A stretch of DNA of 64,000 bases from Terrisporobacter mayombei (GTDB lineage Bacteria > Bacillota > Clostridia > Peptostreptococcales > Peptostreptococcaceae). Under the pieces are notes generated by a model. That model ran no database searches. It was given only the letters and a program-made list of their open reading frames with translations, and was not told the origin of the DNA. Made by a program: the position numbers and the translations under genes. The DNA is taken from NCBI RefSeq assembly GCF_014333445.1, contig NZ_JACRYU010000014.1, positions 1-64,000 of the forward strand, given 5' to 3'. Below, in pieces: positions 19,049 through 27,865 of the stretch; position 1 is the first letter of the stretch; every line of letters starts with the position of its first letter.

Positions 19049-19837
19049 ATGAATGAGGAATTAAACCAAAATCATAAGAAAAGTGTCCTTAGATTAGCAT
19101 TATTCATAGGTGAACTTATGCTTGTAAACGGAGCTGAAACATATCGTGTAGACGATACAATTTTAAGAATCTGTAAGTCTAGGGGATTTAACCATATAAA
19201 TGTATTTACATCACCTACTGTAATTATTATCTCTGATTCTAGATTTGATGGATATTCATTTATGGCCAGCATAAGGTCAAGATCTATGAATTTAGATAAG
19301 ATATCTTTATTAAATGAACTTTCTAGAAAGTTTGTCAGCGATACAGATATAACAGTAGAATATGCTATGGAAGAGGCAAAGAGTATAGTTAATACTAATT
19401 CTTATTCGGAATTATCTCAATATATATTCACAGGCATTGGCTCTGCTTTCTTTGCTGGTTTAGTAGATGGAAATAATCTCCCTACTTTTATAGCAACTTT
19501 TATAACATCGATAATATCAGTAAAAATCTATAACAAAATTATAGGTATAAGTACTATTCCTGCTTTCGCTAGTTTGATAGCATCTACATTTATTGCTACT
19601 ATTGGTGTTTTATTAACACAACTAGATATTCTACCTAATCCTGCAATGTTAATAGTTGGTTCAATAATGCCAATACTACCAGGGGTTTCTTTTATAAAAG
19701 GTATGAGGGACTTAATTTCTGGAGATTTAATGTCTGGTGTTGCTCGTGCATTTGATGCACTTGTTACTGCAGTAAGTATAGCTTGTGGTGTTGGTATGGT
19801 TCTTGATATTTGGATTATGTTAGGAGGATTAGTATAA
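19049..19837 (+). CDS. Threonine/serine exporter, ThrE N-terminal-type subunit
   Basis: 262 aa (DUF1212/YjjP-type). A soluble N-terminal domain (FIGELMLVNGAETYRVDDTI, HINVFTSPTVIIIS) is followed by about five helices ending LDIWIMLGGLV. In corynebacteria ThrE is one protein; here, as in many Firmicutes, it is split in two genes that overlap by one base. It should export threonine, serine or similar small amino acids. GAGGGAGG before the ATG. Confidence 0.88.
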   Translation: MNEELNQNHKKSVLRLALFIGELMLVNGAETYRVDDTILRICKSRGFNHINVFTSPTVIIISDSRFDGYSFMASIRSRSMNLDKISLLNELSRKFVSDTDITVEYAMEEAKSIVNTNSYSELSQYIFTGIGSAFFAGLVDGNNLPTFIATFITSIISVKIYNKIIGISTIPAFASLIASTFIATIGVLLTQLDILPNPAMLIVGSIMPILPGVSFIKGMRDLISGDLMSGVARAFDALVTAVSIACGVGMVLDIWIMLGGLV

Positions 19838-20295
19838 TGACTGATATGTCTATATTCATGCATTTTATATATTCATTTATAGCAACAATAGGTTTTGCAG
19901 TTTTTCTAAATGCACCTAGATTTACACTTATACCTAACGGATTTGTAGGAGGAATAGGTTGGTCTATATACTTCTTTTTTATTACACTTACAGATAATGA
20001 GATGGTTGCTAACTTCATGGCTGCCCTTTTAGTTTCTTTAATGAGCGAAATCTTAGCTAGAAAATTAAAACAGCCAGCAACAGTTTTTGTAATACCTGGA
20101 ATTATACTGTTAGTTCCTGGTTTAGGAATGTATAAAACTATGCTTTATTTAGTTCAAAATGATTATGCTAATGCAATTTCTAAAGGTGCTGATGTATTAT
20201 TCATTGGTGGTGCCATATCAATGGGTGTACTTATTATAACTGCATTATTTAGAATGTTAAGTATAGTTTCACAAAGAAAAGCTACTAGTAAGTAG
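19837..20295 (+). CDS. Threonine/serine exporter, ThrE C-terminal-type subunit
   Basis: 152 aa (DUF3815/YjjB-type), about four or five helices with the conserved PATVFVIPGIILLVPG motif. ATG at 19837 overlaps the stop of the first subunit (TAATG) and follows AGGAGG within that gene, so translation is coupled. A TTG 27 bases earlier is possible but less likely. Partner of the preceding gene. Confidence 0.88.
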   Translation: MTDMSIFMHFIYSFIATIGFAVFLNAPRFTLIPNGFVGGIGWSIYFFFITLTDNEMVANFMAALLVSLMSEILARKLKQPATVFVIPGIILLVPGLGMYKTMLYLVQNDYANAISKGADVLFIGGAISMGVLIITALFRMLSIVSQRKATSK

Positions 20296-20304
20296 TAGCT
20301 TTTT
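20277..20304 (+). terminator. Terminator overlapping the end of the thrE operon
   Basis: AAAAGCTACTA / TAGTAGCTTTT stem; the left arm includes the last codons and the TAG stop of the exporter gene. Confidence 0.75.
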
Positions 20305-20318
20305 ATATTAATATAATT

Positions 20319-21029
20319 TTAATTTAACTTAATAGCATTAGCATTTTTTATATATTTTTCTATTATAATTTTACTTAGATTAAAGTAACTTATACATTTA
20401 TCAATTATTACTGCATCACTACTCACTACTCTGTCTAATTTTTCTAAAATGACATCTGCATTATTTACAAGTTCAACATTAACATCTATATTTCTATCCT
20501 TAACACATTCTAAGATTTTATATTTTAAATTTCCTGAATTAGATACTGGTGAGTCTAAATAAAAAATTACTGATTTACAATTATTCTCTTCTAAAAACTT
20601 ATATATTAAGTTTAATGCTTCTTCTGTTTTATTAATAACCTTATAAGTTCCTCTAAGTCCTGCTAAATCTCTAATATTATCATCACTTCCTACAATTAAG
20701 GTTCCTTTTGATAAAGCAACCTCTAATGTTATTATTAAATTAAAACCGTCTATATAAATAGTTCCTTCACTTAGCTTATCTATGGATAAAACTTTACTTT
20801 TTCGTATTTCTTTTTGTTCATTAGTACATACTACCCTTTTTATACAATCTCTTTGTCTATTTGAAAATTGATATCTATTGGATATAAAAGTAACTACAGG
20901 ATCAAGTTTATACTCCCTATTTATAAGCCATTCTACTTCTTCCTTTGCTTTTGTTAATATTGATAGCTCTTTTTGAGAAAACCACCTTTTATCATTTTCA
21001 TCAAATCCACGTCTTGATTCTTTAGGCAT
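20319..21029 (-). CDS. DUF434/DUF5616 domain protein
   Basis: 236 aa. DUF434 at the N-terminus (about residues 1-60: RRGFDENDKRWFSQKE, NRYQFSNRQRDCIKR) and a DUF5616-type domain (IYIDGFNLIITLEVALSKG, VGSDDNIRDLAGLRGTYK, YLDSPVSNSG, DAVIIDKCISYF). The series of conserved Asp in short hydrophobic strands (IDGFN, LDSP, IID) resembles PIN-like nuclease folds. That functional reading is my inference; the family is uncharacterised. CTAAGGGGGTGA before the ATG. Confidence 0.78.
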   Translation of the reverse strand: MPKESRRGFDENDKRWFSQKELSILTKAKEEVEWLINREYKLDPVVTFISNRYQFSNRQRDCIKRVVCTNEQKEIRKSKVLSIDKLSEGTIYIDGFNLIITLEVALSKGTLIVGSDDNIRDLAGLRGTYKVINKTEEALNLIYKFLEENNCKSVIFYLDSPVSNSGNLKYKILECVKDRNIDVNVELVNNADVILEKLDRVVSSDAVIIDKCISYFNLSKIIIEKYIKNANAIKLN

Positions 21030-21088
21030 TTTTTAGGTCACCCCCTTAGAAAATTTTATATAGTTTAATTTTATGTTTTATTTAAAAT

Positions 21089-21116
21089 AAAAAACTGGGA
21101 TTACATCCCAGTTTTT
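21089..21116 (-). terminator. Terminator of bcp
   Basis: AAAACTGGGA-TTACA-TCCCAGTTTT, perfect stem with T tail on the minus strand. Confidence 0.85.
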
Positions 21117-21122
21117 CATCTA

Positions 21123-21578
21123 CTAACCTAAATATTCAAGTATCTCCATCGCATTTTTATCAGTTTTAGCTTTATTGTATACTTTTTCTATAATTCCATT
21201 TTCATCTATGATATAAGTAGTTCTAACAACACCCATGCTTACCTTTCCGTATAATTTCTTTTCTTGCCATACATCATAAGCTTGTATAGCTTCTAGTTCT
21301 GGATCTGATAATAATATGAATGGTAATTCATGTTTTTGTGCAAAGTTACTATGTGATTTTACACTATCTTTACTTATTCCTATAACTACTACGTCTTTAT
21401 TTTGGAATTCTTCGTAATTGTCTCTAAATGCACAAGCTTGTTTAGTACAACCTGGTGTATTGTCTCTTGGGTAAAAATATACTACTACTTTTTTATTTTT
21501 AAAGTCTGATAAACTAACTTCATTTCCATCTTTGTCTTGTAATTTAAAGTCTGGTGCTTTTACTCCTACTTCCAACAT
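21123..21578 (-). CDS. bcp: Thioredoxin-dependent thiol peroxidase (Bcp/PrxQ)
   Basis: 151 aa, standard size. Peroxidatic Cys44 in YPRDNTPGCTKQAC and resolving Cys49 (C-x4-C) mark the atypical two-Cys PrxQ group. It reduces hydrogen and organic peroxides with thioredoxin, protecting this anaerobe from oxygen. Monocistronic, good GGAGG site, terminator downstream. Confidence 0.94.
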   Translation of the reverse strand: MLEVGVKAPDFKLQDKDGNEVSLSDFKNKKVVVYFYPRDNTPGCTKQACAFRDNYEEFQNKDVVVIGISKDSVKSHSNFAQKHELPFILLSDPELEAIQAYDVWQEKKLYGKVSMGVVRTTYIIDENGIIEKVYNKAKTDKNAMEILEYLG

Positions 21579-21704
21579 TTTTTATTCCTCCGATTTTTAT
21601 TTATATTACATATTATACCAAGTATATATTAGTTTAAACCTTTTTAAATAATTCTAGTTAGTTATTAATTCATTAATTTTTACTTTTACATAGAAAAAGA
21701 ATAA

Positions 21705-21739
21705 AAACCACTTAACTATTTTAAATAGAAAAGTGGTTT
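21705..21739 (-). terminator. Terminator of the small Cys/Trp protein gene
   Basis: AACCACTT / AAGTGGTT arms with flanking A and T runs, 16 bases beyond the stop. Confidence 0.7.
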
Positions 21740-21755
21740 AAAGCATCCTAGGCAA

Positions 21756-21923
21756 TTATTTACTATTTATCTCTTCTTCCTCATACATATCGGGGCTTTT
21801 CTTAAGTGTAGAAGCCCATTGATTATTTCTCTCATCTTTTTCTTTTACATCTGTTTTGCTTGTCCAAGAAATATTTGAACCTGCCCATTGATTATTACAT
21901 TCACACTTTGTTTTTTTATCCAT
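21756..21923 (-). CDS. Small conserved-looking protein with repeated NNQWA motif
   Basis: 55 aa, overlooked by length cut-offs. AAAAGGAGAAAAA lies before the ATG and a terminator follows, so it is a genuine transcription unit. The protein is hydrophilic with a CEC pair near the start (MDKKTKCECNNQWAG) and two copies of NNQWA[GS] about 25 residues apart, then an acidic tail (YEEEEINSK). No family recognised. Its position between an oxidative-stress gene and spore coat genes makes a spore or redox-related role conceivable but unproven. Confidence 0.65.
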   Translation of the reverse strand: MDKKTKCECNNQWAGSNISWTSKTDVKEKDERNNQWASTLKKSPDMYEEEEINSK

Positions 21924-22096
21924 GTTTTTTCTCCTTTTTATATTTTTAAATATATTATTTGTAAAAAAGATGGATATAATCTATACATTTATAACTTATT
22001 TCAATAATTATATAATAATAAATTAAATAATATTCTCTGAATAATAAAAGTTTTTTGTTTAATACTATTACTGAATTCAATTAAGGAGGTGCTAAA

Positions 22097-22285
22097 ATGC
22101 TTCATCAATTAAATCAATTAGAGTTACAAAATATACGTCATCTAATAGGTGCTCATTGCACTATAGAAAAAAAATTAAATGAATATGCTTCAAAATGTAC
22201 TGATCCTGAACTACAACAAATGCTTACAAAAGATGCTCAAGATGCAAAAGCTAGCAAAGAAAAATTAATGGCATTCTTAAATTAG
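22097..22285 (+). CDS. Small CotF-like spore coat associated protein
   Basis: 62 aa, all helical, with LNQLELQNIRHLIGAHCTIEKK and a regular heptad-like pattern as in small CotF/ferritin-like coat proteins. AAGGAGGTG precedes the ATG. It is 11 bases upstream of a second, longer coat gene with its own GGAGG. Such pairs are widespread in Clostridia and expressed in the mother cell. Identification rests on general similarity. Confidence 0.65.
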   Translation: MLHQLNQLELQNIRHLIGAHCTIEKKLNEYASKCTDPELQQMLTKDAQDAKASKEKLMAFLN

Positions 22286-22296
22286 GAGGTAAAACT

Positions 22297-22545
22297 ATGC
22301 AAGAAAAAGAAATGATAAATGATTACCTTAGTGGGTTAAATGCAAGTTTAGCTGGATATGGTGGTATAATAGCTCAAACAGAAAATGAACAACTTCGTCA
22401 AACTATACAACAAATGAGAGATCAAGATGAAGTTCGTCAATACAACTTATTTAAAAAAGCTAAAGAAAAAGGTTACTACATACCTGCTCAAGCTGCTACA
22501 GATAGTGAAGTATCAATAGTAAAACAACAAGTTTCACAAGGATAA
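22297..22545 (+). CDS. CotF-family spore coat protein
   Basis: 82 aa. KEMINDYLSGLNASLAGYGG and IQQMRDQDEVRQYNLFKKAKEKGYY match the CotF-type core, which usually ends in GYYxPA as here (GYYIPAQAA). Helical hairpin, glutamine-rich. It shares an operon with the preceding small gene and is followed by a strong terminator. It implies a spore-forming host. Confidence 0.78.
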   Translation: MQEKEMINDYLSGLNASLAGYGGIIAQTENEQLRQTIQQMRDQDEVRQYNLFKKAKEKGYYIPAQAATDSEVSIVKQQVSQG

Positions 22546-22549
22546 ATTT

Positions 22550-22610
22550 TAGGAGTTATAGCATACTATTATTTAAAATTCTAGATGTTATAACTCCTAT
22601 TTTTGTTTTT
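22550..22610 (+). terminator. Terminator of the coat gene pair
   Basis: TAGGAGTTATA / TATAACTCCTA with a loop of about 28 bases and a long T tail (TTTTTGTTTTT). Confidence 0.8.
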
Positions 22611-22799
22611 ATAAGTAATTTTCAAATTACATATGATATAATCAGCAGACTATTTTTTATAAAGACCACTACTATGAAAGACTTACACTGATATATCTCC
22701 CCCCCTACAGACTACATAAATACAGCAGAGAAAAATGTAGGTCCATTAAATTATAGTAAATTCTTTTAAAAATGAAAGTATCGAAATTCAAATATCTGT

Positions 22800-22955
22800 A
22801 TGAATAATTATAGAGATAGCGTAACTGGTGAATATGTGTTTTATGAGGAATGTCATATTCTTAAAGAGATAATAGTAGAGATACCTGAAGTTATTATTAA
22901 TTACTATAGTAAGATTGTAGTATATAGATCTAAGTATTTAACTATTATTGGTTAA
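22800..22955 (+). other. Short open frame without ribosome site, possible gene scrap
   Basis: 51-codon frame (MNNYRDSVTGEYVFYEECHI ...) in the 437-base gap after the coat genes. No ribosome binding site lies before its ATG and no family is recognised. The composition is protein-like, so it may be a remnant. The rest of the gap holds only the coat-gene terminator. Confidence 0.25.
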
Positions 22956-22982
22956 TTATTTTTAGTTTTAATACTTATAAAT

Positions 22983-23525
22983 CTATTTTTTAACTTCTTC
23001 TACATATTCCCATGTTTTACCTTTATCTTTAGATTGATAAAGTGCTTTACTATTACCATTGTAATCTCCATCTGTTCCCTGTCCAACTAACATATAAATA
23101 ATATCACCCTTTTCATAAGGAATACCTGGACAATCAAAAGGTACTATAGGTGCTCCATTTTTTAACTTAACTTCATATGGGCTATAATCTATCTTTTCAA
23201 AAGATATACCCCCATTATCCGTTCTGTATAAATCTCCACTATCACCAGAAGGGTTATTTGCTACTATAAACCCAAGCTGCTCATCCATGAATGTCATCCC
23301 TGATAAGCTACCAATAGCCCCATTGAATGGATTCTTATTTATAACCTGCCAATTAACTCCACCATCAATAGTTTTTCTAAGTGAATAAAAAGTGCTACCT
23401 AATGCTTTATCTGTAACATCCAATTTATAAGCAATTTTTCCTGATAAATGAAATTGTCCTTTTCCATCAATTATATCCTGCTGATTATTCATAGAAGGTT
23501 CTTCATATCTAATTATTGGCTCCAT
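22983..23525 (-). CDS. BNR/sialidase-like repeat (beta-propeller fragment), C-terminal half of a broken gene
   Basis: 180 aa. Contains BNR-type repeats with Asp-box-like motifs (KTIDGGVNWQVI, YRTDNGGISFEKI, QSKDKGKTWEYVE) as in Ycf48/sortilin-like propellers. There are too few blades for a full propeller. It begins 6 bases after the stop of the next gene upstream and in the same reading frame, with only a weak GGAG ribosome site. The two together are best read as one membrane-anchored gene split by a TAA codon (23532-23534). It could still be expressed by re-initiation. Confidence 0.6.
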   Translation of the reverse strand: MEPIIRYEEPSMNNQQDIIDGKGQFHLSGKIAYKLDVTDKALGSTFYSLRKTIDGGVNWQVINKNPFNGAIGSLSGMTFMDEQLGFIVANNPSGDSGDLYRTDNGGISFEKIDYSPYEVKLKNGAPIVPFDCPGIPYEKGDIIYMLVGQGTDGDYNGNSKALYQSKDKGKTWEYVEEVKK

Positions 23526-23531
23526 ACATGA

Positions 23532-24458
23532 TTAACTCCATTTTGAATCACATATCAAATTATATCTATCTGGTATTATATCTTGCTCTTTTCCAGGTAC
23601 AAATATGGATACAGTATATCCAATTGTTTCAATATTTACCTCTCCAAAATAATATTCCCTACCTTTTTCACTTATATTAATTATACCATCTGTGTTATAT
23701 CCCCAATTTCTTTTTCCATAATAGACCAATCCATACTTATCTTCATTAAACTTACTAGTTGTTTTCTCGAAAGGAATAGCATTTACTGTCTCAATTAAAG
23801 GCTCTATCAGTTTATCATCGTTATAATCAAAATTTGCATATCCATTTAATCGTAATGTAATATCTTTTGATTTACTTTTATCATAAGTTATTAAATACGT
23901 TTTATCTTCTCCATCATTATTTTTCCCATAAACAAATGTATATAAAGATGTAATCGTACCATCTGAATTAAATTCAAGCTCAAATACATTTGACATATAT
24001 AATTTATTTGGCAAAGTATATTTTTTATTTATATCTTGAAAAATACCTTCTACACCATATTTATATATATTATTATGTTCAAATTCAACTGATCTTTCAT
24101 TTTTTAATCTTTCTATAACCCATGAAAGTTTTCCCCTATAATTTGTTGCACTTTCATAGATTTTCATTCCATATATAGATGTTATTGCAATAATAATTAT
24201 TATAGAAATATATTTCCATGATTTTAGTTTAATTAACTCCCTAGGACTATAATCTTTGTTTTTTATAGTTTTAATAATAATAAATATAATTATAGATATA
24301 AAAAATAATATACAACCTAGTAAAATATAAATAGTATTATTGACTCTTCCGTACATGCATAATAAAGATAGTTCATAACAAAAAATCCAGTATAAAATTA
24401 TTAGAATAGGATTTTGTAATAATACCTTTAGTATGTCTTTTAGTTTTTTCTTAAATAT
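23532..24458 (-). CDS. Membrane protein, N-terminal half of a broken BNR-containing gene
   Basis: An ATG at 24356 gives 274 aa, but the frame stays open 34 codons further and encodes another hydrophobic helix (ILIILYWIFCYELSLLCMYG) running straight into the next, so the natural start is likely ATA at 24456-24458, behind GGGGGG (308 aa). Three N-terminal helices are followed by a large outside domain without recognised motifs, ending YNLICDSKWS. It continues in frame after a TAA into the BNR half. Probably a decayed gene; function unknown. Confidence 0.55.
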   Translation of the reverse strand: MFKKKLKDILKVLLQNPILIILYWIFCYELSLLCMYGRVNNTIYILLGCILFFISIIIFIIIKTIKNKDYSPRELIKLKSWKYISIIIIIAITSIYGMKIYESATNYRGKLSWVIERLKNERSVEFEHNNIYKYGVEGIFQDINKKYTLPNKLYMSNVFELEFNSDGTITSLYTFVYGKNNDGEDKTYLITYDKSKSKDITLRLNGYANFDYNDDKLIEPLIETVNAIPFEKTTSKFNEDKYGLVYYGKRNWGYNTDGIINISEKGREYYFGEVNIETIGYTVSIFVPGKEQDIIPDRYNLICDSKWS

Positions 24459-24676
24459 ATAAATCCCCCCATTGAATTTAAAGTTCGTAATATATATAAT
24501 TTATAATAATTATATAGTTTAATCTATAAACAATATTATCATCTATTATTTTCTAAATATCTAACCCATCTTTCTAGTTCATGTATTCTACTATCTATTA
24601 ATCTTATTTTATATAATTGTACTTATAACAAAGATATTATTAATAAACATGTCTAAGTTGAAAATAAACTTATGTA

Positions 24677-24907
24677 TTATTTCTCATATCTAAACAAGTT
24701 TATACCTGATAAAATACAAATCAAAGCAGAAATAACCAACCTTAACCAATTCATATAAAGCCAGAACTCTCCACCTAATACTACATCGGGAGATGTATTA
24801 GACTCATCTACGTAGATACCTAAGTTCCAAAATAATTTATATGATATTATCAAACAAATAAGGCTAAGTATAAATATAGTTCCATTTATAAACTTACTTT
24901 TTCTCAT
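24677..24907 (-). CDS. Small two-helix membrane protein, unknown
   Basis: 76 aa. Two hydrophobic helices (about 10-28 and 52-70) flank an acidic extracellular-type loop (YVDESNTSPDVVLGGE). Start chosen at ATG 24907 with GGGGGTGA upstream; an ATG-like extension to 24922 overlaps that site. No family recognised. Stands alone, oriented with its neighbours. Confidence 0.6.
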   Translation of the reverse strand: MRKSKFINGTIFILSLICLIISYKLFWNLGIYVDESNTSPDVVLGGEFWLYMNWLRLVISALICILSGINLFRYEK

Positions 24908-25038
24908 GACTATCACCCCCAAACTTAATAATTAGGTAAATTATAACATATTTAAATTTATACAAGTATACACAAAACAAATATTTTAGTGTGCATATAA
25001 AGTACTAATAAAACTTAGCTGAAAGTTAAAAATGGTAT

Positions 25039-25088
25039 TAACATATAATTAAAGAGGGTTGATTTCAACCCTCTTTAATTATATGTTA
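25039..25088. terminator. Exceptionally long perfect hairpin terminator downstream of mrp
   Basis: A perfect 24-base inverted repeat with a 2-base loop; the core is AAGAGGGTTGA / TCAACCCTCTT. T runs on both sides make it work in either direction. A smaller AACACT/AGTGTT dyad lies between it and the mrp stop. Confidence 0.85.
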
Positions 25089-25135
25089 TTTTTCAACACT
25101 ATCCTTTAAATAAAGTGTTATTTTTAAATAATTAC

Positions 25136-25954
25136 TTACTTTATTTTTTCAACTATTCCAGTTAAAATATCATCTAATTCTTCACTAATATTGTCTACCC
25201 CTTTATGTGTTATTTCAATAACTTCTCTAGTCATAGGTAACTCACCTAAAAGTTGTAAATTCATTTCATCTAAGAATTTACTTGTGTCATCAGCATCAAA
25301 TAATTTTATTTTTTTACCACAATCAGGGCACTCAATATAACTCATATTTTCAACAATACCTAATATATTAACATTAAGTTTTTTAGCCATATTAATACCT
25401 TTAGCAACTATCATTGATATCATATCCTGTGGTACAGACACCATTATCATACCTGTTATTGGTAGGTTTTGCATAACTGCAAGAGCTACATCTCCTGTTC
25501 CTGGAGGCATGTCTATTAATAAATAGTCTAACTCTTCCCACATTACATTATTATAAAATTGTTGAACTGTACTAGTTAACATAGGTCCTTTAAATACTAC
25601 TGGTTGACTTTCGTCTTCTACCATAAAGTTTATAGACATAGTTTTTATATTATCTTTAGTTATTACAGGATATATATCTACTCCGTTGCTAGATAAGGCT
25701 TTTTGATCGTGTACTCCCATAAGTCTTGGTATACTTGGTCCAGTTATATCTGCATCTAATATACCTACCTTATATCCTTGTTTATTTAATTTTTTAGCGA
25801 TTAAAGATGTTATTGTTGATTTTCCAACTCCACCCTTTCCACTCATTACTCCGATTATATTTTTTATTTTATTATTTGGATTATTTTCTATTCCACAAGA
25901 AGTAGGTGGTTTGCTACAACTTCCTTTTGATGGACATGAATTACAATTTCCCAT
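25136..25954 (-). CDS. mrp: Mrp/NBP35-family iron-sulfur cluster carrier ATPase
   Basis: 272 aa. The deviant Walker A GKGGVGKS lies at 39-46, with a cysteine-rich N-terminus (Cys4, 7, 13, 20) as in NBP35-type proteins and a C-terminal ECPDCGKK motif for the bridging [4Fe-4S] cluster. PPGTGD Walker B region present. It delivers Fe-S clusters to apoproteins. I choose ATG 25954 because the earlier ATG (25969) is part of the ATGGAGG ribosome site. A fragmentary copy of its 5' end lies at 27866-27973. Confidence 0.9.
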   Translation of the reverse strand: MGNCNSCPSKGSCSKPPTSCGIENNPNNKIKNIIGVMSGKGGVGKSTITSLIAKKLNKQGYKVGILDADITGPSIPRLMGVHDQKALSSNGVDIYPVITKDNIKTMSINFMVEDESQPVVFKGPMLTSTVQQFYNNVMWEELDYLLIDMPPGTGDVALAVMQNLPITGMIMVSVPQDMISMIVAKGINMAKKLNVNILGIVENMSYIECPDCGKKIKLFDADDTSKFLDEMNLQLLGELPMTREVIEITHKGVDNISEELDDILTGIVEKIK

Positions 25955-26283
25955 TTCAATTACCTCCATAGTCTATGCTAATCGTCTTTATTTGTATCTA
26001 TATTTATATCAAATTTTTTAATAAATCAATCTTCTATTTAATATATACCCATAATTTTAAAGTTTAATGTAATTTTTTTACGAATAATGTACAAGTTTAA
26101 AGGCTGTTACATTTTTGGCACACTCTTTGTAAAAATTAAATATATTAAGATATTTTTCCAAAAATTATAATATAAGAATCTAAATAAAGTAACATTATAG
26201 GCTATAATATAATGTATAAATCAAAATATAAATTAAATATATTGATTATATTTATCTAACTTAATATGAAAAGAGGTAACTAT

Positions 26284-27804
26284 ATGTCTAGAGTAGCAAA
26301 ATCAGCCTTTATATTGTTTATAGCCTCAATGATATCAAAGGTTATTGGTTTTTTAAGAGATCTTACTATTGCATATGTATATGGAACAGGTGTTATATCT
26401 GATTCATATTTAATGGCTTTGAATATTATAACAGTAGCATTTATGTCATTACTTTGTGTAGCTATTCAAAGTACTTATATGCCAATTTATACAGATATAA
26501 AAGCGAATGAAGGCAAGGCAAAAGCCTTAAAATTTACTAGTAATATCATAAATATTATCTTAATAATCTCATTAGTAATAATCATATTTGGATGGTTTTT
26601 TACCGAGCCATTAGTTAAATTATTTGCAATGGGATTTGAGGGAGAAAGGCTCCAACTTACTATGCAATTAACTAAAATTATTTTATTTTCAGTTGGTTTA
26701 GTTTGTGTTACATATGTATTAAAAGCCTATTTAGAAATATATGATTATTTTTTAATTACAGGACTTATGCCTTTACCGTATAATATTTCCATAATAATAG
26801 CTGTTTTACTTAGTAAAAAATTTGGTGTAAATATGCTAGCGTATGGAACTGTAATTGCATTTTTTCTCCAGATGATATTTTTAATTCCATTTTGTTATAA
26901 AAATGGATTTAAATATAAACTAAATATTAATTTATCTGATAAAAATTTAAAGAGAATGGCAATGGCTATAGTTCCTATTTTAATAGGTACTTCAGCAAAC
27001 CAAATAAATAGTTTAGTAGATAAAAACTTAGCATCAACCATATCAACAGGTTCTATATCTTCATTAAACTATGCATACAAATTAGATATTTTTGTTATAG
27101 GATTATTCGTAGCTTCAATAACATCAGTAATATATCCCTTATTTTCTAAATTAGGATCTGATAATAACTTAAAACAACTAAAAGTTACATTTTCCAAATC
27201 AGTAAATTTAGTTATTTTGATAACTATGCCCATTTCTGTAGGTGCATTTATATTAGCTGAACCTATAATAAGAATACTTTTTGAAAGAGGTGCATTTGAT
27301 GAAAATGCAACTAAGATAACTGCTCAAGTCTTATCTCTATACGCTATCGGTATAGTGGCAACTGGAATGAGGGATGTTATGGTAAGAGTGTTTTACTCAT
27401 TACAAGATACTAAAATTCCAATGAAGAACAGTATATTATCTGTTGTATTTAATATTTTCTTCAGCTTAATATTAATAAGATTTATGAAAGTTTCAGGACT
27501 TGCATTAGCATCAAGTATTTCAGCAATATTCGCTGTATGCTTTTTAATGTATAATCTTAGAAAAAAAATAGGAAAATTCAATGGCAAAAGTATTATATTA
27601 ACCCTTTTTAAAACATTGATAGCTTCAGCTGTAATGGCTGGCATAGTATTGTTTATTTTCAGCAAAATATCTTTAATAAGCGAATTTTTAGCTTTAGTTG
27701 TTTCAATTGGTGTAGGTGTAATTGTCTATGGTTTGATCGTCTTAATTTTAAAAGTTGATTCAACTGATTATATTATTAACTTGATAAAAAATAAAAAGAT
27801 ATAG
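26284..27804 (+). CDS. murJ: MurJ/MviN-type lipid II flippase
   Basis: 506 aa with about 14 helices. N-terminal SRVAKSAFILFIASMISKVIGFLRDLTIAYVYG carries the conserved RD of the MOP-superfamily cleft, and NQINSLVDKNLAS..STGSISSLNYAYKL is the MurJ signature. It moves lipid II across the membrane for peptidoglycan synthesis. ATG 26284 has AAGAGGT 8 bases upstream; an ATG at 26266 precedes that site. Single gene with terminator. Confidence 0.88.
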   Translation: MSRVAKSAFILFIASMISKVIGFLRDLTIAYVYGTGVISDSYLMALNIITVAFMSLLCVAIQSTYMPIYTDIKANEGKAKALKFTSNIINIILIISLVIIIFGWFFTEPLVKLFAMGFEGERLQLTMQLTKIILFSVGLVCVTYVLKAYLEIYDYFLITGLMPLPYNISIIIAVLLSKKFGVNMLAYGTVIAFFLQMIFLIPFCYKNGFKYKLNINLSDKNLKRMAMAIVPILIGTSANQINSLVDKNLASTISTGSISSLNYAYKLDIFVIGLFVASITSVIYPLFSKLGSDNNLKQLKVTFSKSVNLVILITMPISVGAFILAEPIIRILFERGAFDENATKITAQVLSLYAIGIVATGMRDVMVRVFYSLQDTKIPMKNSILSVVFNIFFSLILIRFMKVSGLALASSISAIFAVCFLMYNLRKKIGKFNGKSIILTLFKTLIASAVMAGIVLFIFSKISLISEFLALVVSIGVGVIVYGLIVLILKVDSTDYIINLIKNKKI

Positions 27805-27818
27805 TATATTTTATACTA

Positions 27819-27857
27819 CACCCCAATTGTTGGACCAAAATTCTAACGATTGGGGTG
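27819..27857 (+). terminator. Terminator of murJ
   Basis: CACCCCAAT...ATTGGGGTG stem extended by TGTT/TAAC pairing, T-rich after it. Confidence 0.8.
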
Positions 27858-27865
27858 CTTTTATA

